From: Paraburkholderia flagellata
GTDB taxonomy: Bacteria > Pseudomonadota > Gammaproteobacteria > Burkholderiales > Burkholderiaceae
Length of the DNA: 64,000 nucleotides
Assembly: GCF_021390645.1 (NCBI RefSeq)
Contig: NZ_JAJEJT010000002.1
Span: 1,922,001 to 1,986,000, forward strand
Direction of reading: 5' to 3'
In this document: in pieces, positions 17,394 to 24,433 of the stretch
Numbering within the stretch: position 1 is the stretch's first letter
Layout: every line of letters starts with the position of its first letter
Translations under genes and position numbers: made by a program
The notes under the pieces: model-generated
The model's database searches: none
Seen by the model: only the letters and a program-made list of their open reading frames with translations
What the model was told of the DNA's origin: nothing

Positions 17394-18713
17394 TCAGCTC
17401 CTGCTGCGCTCACGAAACGCCTTAAACCCAGCCGCGAAGGTCTCCGCGAGGACCTCGCTAACGGTGGTACGCTTCCACTCGTTGATGCCGCATCCGGCGT
17501 CGTCGAGCTCCTGCTTGATGTCTTCAGCAGTGGCGACGATGCCGGCGGCCTTGTATCTCTTCGCGATGGACCTCACTCGCTCAATGAAGTCCTCTTTCTT
17601 CCGTGCGGAGCGTTGCGCAACGAAACTTGCATGCCTCACGGCGAGTTGCCGGGCGAGTTCGCCACTCTTTCTCCATACCGTGGGCGGGTCAAGATTAAGA
17701 GAGCAAGCGACTACATTGACGGATAACTCTCCGCTACCGGCTAACGCCTGCCGAAGGGCTTCGTCGACGCGCGCTTCGTCGTAACCAGGTTCCCTCTTTC
17801 CCCTACGAAGAGCAAAGTCGGCGTCCCGGTGCGCCAAACCGACCGAATCGAACTGTTGGCTTACCAGAATCTGGTGGATCGACGCGCCCGTGACATAACT
17901 TGCCCGTAGAAAGACGTGCAACGGAGTCGGCTGCGAACCAACTCCATACGCATTAAGTTGAGCGGGCAATTCCCCCAGACGACGTGCCATCGCGCTTCCG
18001 TTGCCAGCGAAGAACACATCTCGAAGCCCGCAAAGTGCGTCACTCGAACTGACTAGCTGCTCTCCGAGCGCAAGCTGCTGCGGCAGCGCCAGCATCTCTT
18101 CACACGCCAGAGCGCAGAACCGCTCAAATTCTGAGATCGTTGCGTCGCCGGAACCAGTCCGCCTCCCAAGCCACTGGCCACAAAAGCGGCAACACCCAAC
18201 GCGCGCGTTCGCCACAAGCGCTGTCTGACCAGCCTTCTTACAGGTGTGGCAGGTATCGGTTAGGCGGCAATCATGATGAGGACACACGTGCACCTCTCCC
18301 AACCTCCAAACGAGGGGCTCCCAGACACGGCGTTCATCAGCCATATCCTCGAGACAAAGCTCGCACCACCGCCGCGTGTTCGTAACCAACCTGCGCGCTG
18401 CTACGGTGCCCTGAAATGGGAGCATCGAGCAACACCCAAGCCTCGCAGTTTGGCTGATTGTTGTGAGTGCCCGGGTCCATTCGACTGCGGTACGCCCGAC
18501 ATTTTCGATGACCAGCCTGGACGGAATAGATGTTCGCTTTTGCTCTCGCCCCTCGCGCCCGAGGTTCGGATAGATTCCGCCCCGATACAAACTAATGAAA
18601 GGCACGCACAGCGCCTCCGCCATTCGGATTGCAAAACTCGACAACTGCTCGACCCTTCCGGTTCCCGCTCCGGAAATTGGCAGTCGAATGATGGAAGCTT
18701 GATCGCCATCCAT
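17394..18713 (-). CDS. tniQ: TniQ/TnsD-family target-selection protein (copy 1)
   Basis: A 439-residue TniQ-family protein. The N-terminal region has LSSFAIRMAEALCVPFISLY. The zinc-ribbon cluster follows: C117/C120 in WCELCLED, then VCPHHDCRL, C155/C158 in CHTCKK and C174-C178 in GCCRFCGQWLG. The C-terminal 250 residues are helical with possible HTH segments. TniQ/TnsD proteins bridge the target site and the TnsC ATPase. This copy is longer than the second TniQ (21906-23000) and sits in a separate operon, so it may be the sequence-specific TnsD-like selector. SD GGAG is eight bases upstream of 18713; the upstream phosphoesterase gene ends 14 bp away. Confidence 0.88.
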   Translation of the reverse strand: MDGDQASIIRLPISGAGTGRVEQLSSFAIRMAEALCVPFISLYRGGIYPNLGREGREQKRTSIPSRLVIENVGRTAVEWTRALTTISQTARLGCCSMLPFQGTVAARRLVTNTRRWCELCLEDMADERRVWEPLVWRLGEVHVCPHHDCRLTDTCHTCKKAGQTALVANARVGCCRFCGQWLGRRTGSGDATISEFERFCALACEEMLALPQQLALGEQLVSSSDALCGLRDVFFAGNGSAMARRLGELPAQLNAYGVGSQPTPLHVFLRASYVTGASIHQILVSQQFDSVGLAHRDADFALRRGKREPGYDEARVDEALRQALAGSGELSVNVVACSLNLDPPTVWRKSGELARQLAVRHASFVAQRSARKKEDFIERVRSIAKRYKAAGIVATAEDIKQELDDAGCGINEWKRTTVSEVLAETFAAGFKAFRERSRS

Positions 18714-18727
18714 AGGAGTAGCTCCGC

Positions 18728-19474
18728 TTAGACTTCGACAACGAAGTCCGGTATGTAGTACGCGTTAGGGCGTTTGGTCGAACCAGCTGCGTTGCAAACT
18801 ACACGGCAGCCCTTCTCCTTGTAGTCTGCAAACACGTGCGTGTGGCCATGTATCCAGAGCTCAGCCATTCTCAGCAATCGAGAGAGATCGGTTGCGAAGG
18901 CGCAGCTTGACCAGTCGACGCCATAGTTCGGATCGAGAGAACGGCGATGCGGAGCGTGATGAGAAACGACGATAGTGGAGCCGTCGAAAGGCTCTCTCAG
19001 GACGCGCTCAAGCCACCTTACCGAAAGGAGATGTTCGGCACGGAGATCCCACGGCGTGATCATCTTTCCATCTGTACGTCGCAGGCATCGAAAATCGGCT
19101 CCAACGACGTGAGTCAATTGAACGACATCCTCCAACGACCCGACCAGTTCGAAATCCGTCCAGAGGCAGCACCCGATAACGCGGATGCGATGATAGTTCA
19201 CGATAGAGTGCTCAAGCATGCGCACCCGTCCGGTTGACATCGCGGTCGCCGCTCTCCCGATTGCCGTCTCGTAGGGGCGAAAGAACACATCGTGATTGCC
19301 ACGGACATAGAGAACGTCGTACGGCCAACTGCTAAAGCGCGCCTGAATTCTCTCGACGTAGTCGATGTCGCCCGCCAGAACCATCACATCTGCGTCCGCT
19401 GCTCGGACGCGAGAATCACAAGCAATCTCGCGCTCCTCGTGAAGATGCAGATCAGACAGGACATGGAAGCGCAC
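18728..19474 (-). CDS. Calcineurin-like metallophosphoesterase
   Basis: A 248-residue phosphoesterase from a GTG at 19474, with AAGGAGG six bases upstream. All metal motifs are visible: SDLHLHEE (DxH), LAGDIDY (GDxx), VRGNHDVFF (GNHD), VVSHHAPHR and WIHGHTHVF. Members cleave phosphoesters in nucleotides, nucleic acids or proteins; SbcD/Mre11-type nucleases share the fold. It is the first gene of the operon that carries TniQ copy 1, an unusual partner for a transposition gene. It may be cargo or an accessory nuclease; the sequence does not decide. Confidence 0.92.
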   Translation of the reverse strand: MRFHVLSDLHLHEEREIACDSRVRAADADVMVLAGDIDYVERIQARFSSWPYDVLYVRGNHDVFFRPYETAIGRAATAMSTGRVRMLEHSIVNYHRIRVIGCCLWTDFELVGSLEDVVQLTHVVGADFRCLRRTDGKMITPWDLRAEHLLSVRWLERVLREPFDGSTIVVSHHAPHRRSLDPNYGVDWSSCAFATDLSRLLRMAELWIHGHTHVFADYKEKGCRVVCNAAGSTKRPNAYYIPDFVVEV

Positions 19475-19543
19475 GAGAAACCTCCTTCGACGGTACTCGA
19501 GCCTCGCTTGGTCACCTAACCAACGCGATAAATCTGCGTTAAC

Positions 19544-19639
19544 ATTACTACAAAGCACTCTTGTTAAAACCAGGGTTTACGCCTTCATTTCTCGGCACAT
19601 TTACTATAGATCTTATTTTAGAATTACTACAAAGCACTC
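19544..19639. repeat. Direct 17-bp repeat upstream of the phosphoesterase operon
   Basis: The identical sequence ATTACTACAAAGCACTC occurs at 19544-19560 and 19623-19639, 79 bp apart, in AT-rich DNA just upstream of the phosphoesterase start. It may be an operator pair or two copies of a transposase/TniQ-related binding site. Confidence 0.6.
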
Positions 19640-19839
19640 CTTTAACTGGTGTATCCAAGACATCCTCAAGAACGTTTTATAACCTCGAATTTGCAAACGT
19701 TAGCGAACGGTGAATGCCTGCCGAATCGACACTGGAGATAGAGATATGCCCGCTCCATTCTGGGATGCACAAATCTGCTCACGCAGTTTGTCTTCGCATG
19801 GAAAACGGTCGTCTCAAGGGGTGCGTCACAAGCGCAATC

Positions 19840-20420
19840 TCCCTGTGGTGCCTTTCACACTCCGGCGCGGTGAACCTTGCCGCGTGGTGGCCACTCGTGA
19901 GTCTCCAGTGAGACTTGCTGGTTGCTCGAGAACGTGATCACCGCCCCGCAGCGGAACACGGACAACCGAACCGACGCTAGGCAACGGTTCACTCATCTTC
20001 TGCCGGCGACCGACGCTCACGCTCGCCGCCGCAGCAGCATGCACATTCCGGCCTGGTCGCGATGCGTACTTCACAGCGCCGATGGTCGACGTACAGACCC
20101 GCTCAATCGCGGCCTGTTCGATACATGCACGGAAGCTTTTGGCCTCGAGTAGTCGACGGTATTACGCCCGGGACAACCGGGGGGCATCTGGACTCCTTTT
20201 GAACTGAGCCGAGCCATGGACTTCCTCTTCGTCGTGAAGTCCAGTTCCTCGGCGACGACCGGCTTACCGGCCTCCTTCGCCCATCGAGCTGCCTCGATTC
20301 CCGCAACTGGCAGCACCGCGTCGCGCTTACGCGAACTCCCGTCTCCGCGTAAGCAATAGAGGCTCGCGCCTCGTGCGCAACAGGTTGCCGAGTGCGTCAG
20401 TCTGGCTTGCCGCCATCCCA
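19840..20420 (-). pseudogene. Decayed TnpB / IS605 OrfB gene
   Basis: Two adjacent minus-strand frames encode fragments of the TnpB (IS200/IS605 OrfB) C-terminal half. The upstream frame (about 20230-20400) has AARWAKEAGKPVVAEELDFT, matching the GxPIVxExLDF RuvC motif. The downstream frame (about 19880-20160) has EAKSFRACIEQAAIERVC, TSTIGAVKYASRPGRNVH and VRVPLRGGDHV, matching the AYTS..G..NYA and later motifs. A frameshift, missing central residues and loss of the N-terminus make it non-functional. No intact TnpA or end structure was seen. It lies between the two transposition operons. Confidence 0.7.
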
Positions 20421-21000
20421 CGCTCTTGGCGCTGGCATCGGCGAGCAGCTGAGGACCAGACAGCCATCGAGGGTTCAGCAGTACGGCGTGATGTCACGCC
20501 ACGTCCGCCGACGCTGACCTCGAGCAAGGCTTAACGACATGAATTGATAACTTTAACTAGACACGGAGAGCGAATTGCAAATACGCAGCCGCTCACGATA
20601 TCCCGGTGTTTTCGATTGCCCCGGTCACGCCCCAAAAAGAACCCGGTCTCCCGTCCTGAATTTTCAAATTTACAGCGTGACGGTGCGACGCCATTGTTTT
20701 CAAACACCAACTGACCACGCAGCCACCCACAACGCCCCAACCAGCATGGGTTTTCAATAAATTGAAATTTTTACAAGATATAGGTTGTTCGACGATGTTT
20801 TATTTATGTATTGTGTGAATTTACTAAATGGGGTCGCAGTATTTTTAGAAATATGACCCCTTGTTCTCTTCCCTCTCAGCTTTTGAGAAACGCTCTTTAG
20901 TCTGCTACTCTGTCGTTATCAATTCCCTATCGAAATTGATTTGGGCTGCATCTAAGTTGACACCATTAGCTCATCTGCGCTAGACGGAGAATCACGCGAA
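20421..21000. other. Intergenic region with an imperfect hairpin
   Basis: No gene was recognised. An inverted repeat GGGGTC (20830-20835) / GACCCC (20855-20860) encloses a nearly palindromic AT-rich core. It may be an operator or stem-loop ahead of the small gene at 21001. The TnpB remnant may extend into the first 100 bp. Confidence 0.45.
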
Positions 21001-21390
21001 ATGGATCACTACTCACAAGCCAAAGCAATCCTTAAAGCGGAAATGGTGCGCAATGGCATTTCGACGGCAGAGCTCGCAGCTCGTTTGCAAACGCTTGGTA
21101 CGCCTGAAGCTGTTGGGTCGCTAAAGACGAAAATCTCACGCGGTCGATTCCAGGTGGCATTCCTTCTGCACTGCCTGGCGGCAATGGGCGTTCGCGAGTT
21201 GCATATCAGCGTACCGAGTGCACAGGACGTTATCGCTGCGGGGTTCGATCAATATAACCGGCGACCGGGCCCGACTGCGAAGAAAGAAGCGAGGGAGCGC
21301 GCAGCGCAGATGCGCAAAGCAGGCAAGATCATCGAGCCCCGGAGCACAACCCGAAGCAAGAAGGAAGTGCCAACCTCCGAAACTGCCTGA
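21001..21390 (+). CDS. Small DUF6471-like regulatory protein
   Basis: A 129-residue protein. Its first 75 residues (AKAILKAEMVRNGISTAELAARLQTLGTP followed by VGSLKTKISRGRFQVAFLLHCLAAMG) match what I recall of the DUF6471 family: a compact helical, probably HTH DNA-binding domain in which residues ISRGRFQ precede the last helix. The C-terminal 50 residues are basic (KKEARERAAQMRKAGK), consistent with nucleic-acid contact. It converges on the second TniQ gene and is the only plus-strand gene in the island. It may repress transposition genes; that is inference. Confidence 0.7.
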   Translation: MDHYSQAKAILKAEMVRNGISTAELAARLQTLGTPEAVGSLKTKISRGRFQVAFLLHCLAAMGVRELHISVPSAQDVIAAGFDQYNRRPGPTAKKEARERAAQMRKAGKIIEPRSTTRSKKEVPTSETA

Positions 21391-21905
21391 CTGCTCGTCA
21401 AACTCACGCCCCGTCCACCCGCATGTGTCGATACGGGTGGACAATGCTTGGGTCTGCTTCGACGCCCGTCGCTCCGTGCACATCGCGAACGTACCTCGCC
21501 TTCACCCTGTGCCACTCGCAAAAACAGCCACAGCGTTCGGCGGCTCAGATACCCAACGTCGGGCGCCTAACGGCCGTCCATGCCCCAACCGGAGTTGCGC
21601 CCTCAGACACACGCGAGTAGCACGCTTAGTGCTTACCCTTACAGACCCAAATGGCTATTCAGCTAGCATCGACGTGAAGCCCAACTTCTGACGTTGGGCG
21701 CGGTTGCAAAAGCTACCTTCAGAGACCCCTCAAGCAGCAAGCAAATTAGTTCTCTCGGCGTGCGCAGCCACAGCGGCGCTTTTCAAATGACTCTCGCGCT
21801 GGGTCTTGCTACTCACCCGACCGATACAGCTCGTCTGTCGAAACTCGTGCGAACTGTCGGCAGCAACACAGTCAACCGCGCACGGCGTCGTCACTTCTGG
21901 ATTGA
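21391..21905. other. Intergenic region between the small regulator and TniQ copy 2
   Basis: About 515 bp between convergent genes. Plus-strand frames are short and lack family features. No transposon end repeats were identified by eye. Confidence 0.4.
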
Positions 21906-23000
21906 TTACTTGCCCGCTTTTTGCTTTTCATTTTTTCGGTGTTCGTTGTAGCGCCTTGCCACAGCACGCGCGAGCTCCGGGTATTTCCTGAAAACGCTAG
22001 ATGTTGTGAGCGAAGTGCTTACCCTCGACACCACGTCGCGCGGCTTGCTGGGAGGAACCTCGTTCAAGGCATTCCGAAGCACGTCTTCGATACGCAACCA
22101 CGCTTCCCTATGGTCAAGTGTTCTTCTTCCACGAAGCCGAGTGTAGTCAAGAAAGGCAGGGTTCTTACCAAGTGACGCTGGAATAGGTCTCCTCGGCAGC
22201 AAATCTAGAAGCCCATCGGGATAAATCTCACAAAATGCCATCCAGTTATCCAACGTTGGTTGAATCAGGGCCGGCCCTAAGGCAAATGGCGTAGCCCTCA
22301 TCGCACGCCTAAGCATCCCTCGGTTCTCGTTGAGCTGTTCGACGCACAAATCACTCAAGAATGTTTCGGCGTTCACCCGTTCCGCACGCTCCAGGCCACT
22401 GACGGCAACTAGCTCAGCTGCACAGACGCTCCGCTCAAGTTGCGCAGGTCGCCCAGCCTCTAATGCAGAGGTACCTCCCCCAAGCCACCGCCTACATCTC
22501 GAGCAACACCCGTTTCGGCCGCCCGCGAAGAAGACTCGAAGTTTGCCCAGACCACAATGAGGGCACTCAGTCGCCATTAACGTCCGATGCTTTATGCAAA
22601 CCTCGTAAAATCTCAGCCGCCATATTAGCGGGTAATAGGCCGTGCGAAAGCAATCGACACCCTCATCCAGACACATAGGACAGAATGCTACATGCCGACG
22701 GTGCCCACCAAGGATCACACAGAGACGCGCGAAGCTCCCTAGCGTCGTCTCTTCCAGACCGTCGATACCAGTTGCGGAGGCAAGTGCTTCGACACAAATC
22801 TGGGAAAATCCACACCCGAAATCGATCGAACGCCAACCCGCATATTCCCGTTGGCTGTCTTGAGAACTTCCACAAATGATCTGCATGAGAGCGCCAACGT
22901 TGACACAGTGAGCCTCCGCCAATCGGTGAACGTAGCTACTCAGACATTCTCGCTCCCATGAGCCGAGCATCAGTGGTTCAAGCGCCCTGATATGCATCAT
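21906..23000 (-). CDS. tniQ: TniQ-family transposition protein (copy 2)
   Basis: A 364-residue TniQ. It starts with LSSYVHRLAEAHCVNVGALM, the usual TniQ N-terminal helix. The zinc-binding set is FCPMCLDE (C107/C110), VCIKHRTL (C135/H138), ECPHCG (C146/C149) and GCCSRCRRWLGGG (C165-C169). The C-terminal tail KYPELARAVARRYNEHRKNEK is also conserved in spirit in copy 1. It follows the ATPase gene (gap 97 bp) and completes the order transposase - ATPase - TniQ expected for Tn5053/Tn7-like elements. It probably recruits the ATPase to target DNA. Confidence 0.92.
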   Translation of the reverse strand: MMHIRALEPLMLGSWERECLSSYVHRLAEAHCVNVGALMQIICGSSQDSQREYAGWRSIDFGCGFSQICVEALASATGIDGLEETTLGSFARLCVILGGHRRHVAFCPMCLDEGVDCFRTAYYPLIWRLRFYEVCIKHRTLMATECPHCGLGKLRVFFAGGRNGCCSRCRRWLGGGTSALEAGRPAQLERSVCAAELVAVSGLERAERVNAETFLSDLCVEQLNENRGMLRRAMRATPFALGPALIQPTLDNWMAFCEIYPDGLLDLLPRRPIPASLGKNPAFLDYTRLRGRRTLDHREAWLRIEDVLRNALNEVPPSKPRDVVSRVSTSLTTSSVFRKYPELARAVARRYNEHRKNEKQKAGK

Positions 23001-23097
23001 GGTTCTCCAGGTTGCTGCAGCGTCTCACATCGGAGATAGACAGCCGAACACGAAGTTTCACCTTCACCGCCGATGAGAACGCCTTTCGTGTCGACGC

Positions 23098-24384
23098 TTA
23101 TCTCGCAGCCCCCTCTCCCGGGAGGTTCTTGGAAAGGGGGCGCTCAGGAACAGCCGGCCTTGCCATCCCCTTCCTCCGTCCGGCCTTAGGTCTATCGTTG
23201 GATTTACCCTTTCCTCCCTTATTTGCCAGCTTTTCAAAGTCGACATCAGGAGCATCAACAATCCCAGGCTCTTTCCCTTTATAAAAATTCTCAGGCGTCA
23301 TGTTCACGTACGCGGCTTGCGCCCAATACTCGGATCGACGATCTTCATCCTGCGCGGCATAAAACATCGCCATCTCGATTTTCACCAGTGTACGCATCCC
23401 AACGTGAGCCTCATCGATCATTCTCTTCAGATATCCCCACTCAAGAACCTCACTGTGGCGCAAAGACTCCGTGATTGCGCGCAATGTAATCTTTGTGCCG
23501 AGACCAAGAATCCCCCAAAGCTGACGCATCATATAATGACAGTTGCCAATCGTTAGCACGTCCTCTCTTATGTAATCATTTCCTAATTCCTTTGAGATAT
23601 CCCGCAGCACACTTGCATATTGAATGGCATCCTCTTTAATCTGAGGATTGAATGGCGCAACCCAAACCGGCCGAAGCCGCGCTTTAAGTTGCGCGTTCAT
23701 CCATAGCAGCGGAGCGATTTCAGGACCGCCCGCGAGAACGGCAGGTTTCTTTACCAGATCCGCCACCTCCTTGATCGACATGGCAGCTTGCATCGGAGCG
23801 CGGTTCTTTAGTAAAAGAGGAATCTCTCCCGCTTCGTCCAGAAAAACAGCCCCATGCTCGCCGGCGTTGATGCCCTTCACCAATCTCCTCAATATCGCTG
23901 AATGCGTCGGCTTACGCTTAGCGCCTTTGACCTGTTTTTTATCTACCGCACCTGCTCGAGGATCATCGTTGTACTCCACTGTATCTTCGATGAGTGGCTC
24001 CTCAATTCCCTCTAGCAGTCGCCAGCAAGTCTCTATGTGGTCGAACTTTCCTGCGTTTGGAGATGGAATCCGCGCATATGCGGATCCATACGCTGGCAGT
24101 CCTCCTTGTCGCGCCTTCTCGGCAAGAACATCCGCCGAGTATTTGAGCAATTTGCTCTTACCTACGTGCGTCGGTCCAATAGCGACGAGTAGCAGCCCCG
24201 GCTCCTCCCCTGATATGTAATCCATTACCTCATCGTAGCGATTCAAAAAATACTCATACTGAATCGTCAGGACGTCGCGCACATAGTGAATGTGCGCCTT
24301 TTGTTCGTCAGAAAGCAGGTTCGTACTTCGGGCATGCTCGCTTATGTCCACTTTTATCCTCCTTCCCCAGTTTTGACTGACCAC
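23098..24384 (-). CDS. tnsC: TnsC/TniB-like AAA+ transposition ATPase
   Basis: A 428-residue AAA+ ATPase. Walker A is GPTHVGKSK (residues 70-78) and Walker B is AVFLDEAGE (DE at 183-184). The N-terminal helix HYVRDVLTIQYEYFLNRYDEVMDYI and the sensor-like GGPEIAPLL fit TnsC/TniB regulators, which polymerise on target DNA and activate the transposase. The basic, Pro-rich C-terminal 60 residues could serve as transposase- or TniQ-contact tail. It is 49 bp downstream of the transposase gene, in the same operon. TniB is usually near 300 residues; this length is closer to Tn7 TnsC (about 550). Confidence 0.92.
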   Translation of the reverse strand: MVSQNWGRRIKVDISEHARSTNLLSDEQKAHIHYVRDVLTIQYEYFLNRYDEVMDYISGEEPGLLLVAIGPTHVGKSKLLKYSADVLAEKARQGGLPAYGSAYARIPSPNAGKFDHIETCWRLLEGIEEPLIEDTVEYNDDPRAGAVDKKQVKGAKRKPTHSAILRRLVKGINAGEHGAVFLDEAGEIPLLLKNRAPMQAAMSIKEVADLVKKPAVLAGGPEIAPLLWMNAQLKARLRPVWVAPFNPQIKEDAIQYASVLRDISKELGNDYIREDVLTIGNCHYMMRQLWGILGLGTKITLRAITESLRHSEVLEWGYLKRMIDEAHVGMRTLVKIEMAMFYAAQDEDRRSEYWAQAAYVNMTPENFYKGKEPGIVDAPDVDFEKLANKGGKGKSNDRPKAGRRKGMARPAVPERPLSKNLPGEGAAR

Positions 24385-24433
24385 GCACGGTTCGCACTAA
24401 AGCTCCCACTCAGGTGAATCGGCGGAGATATGA

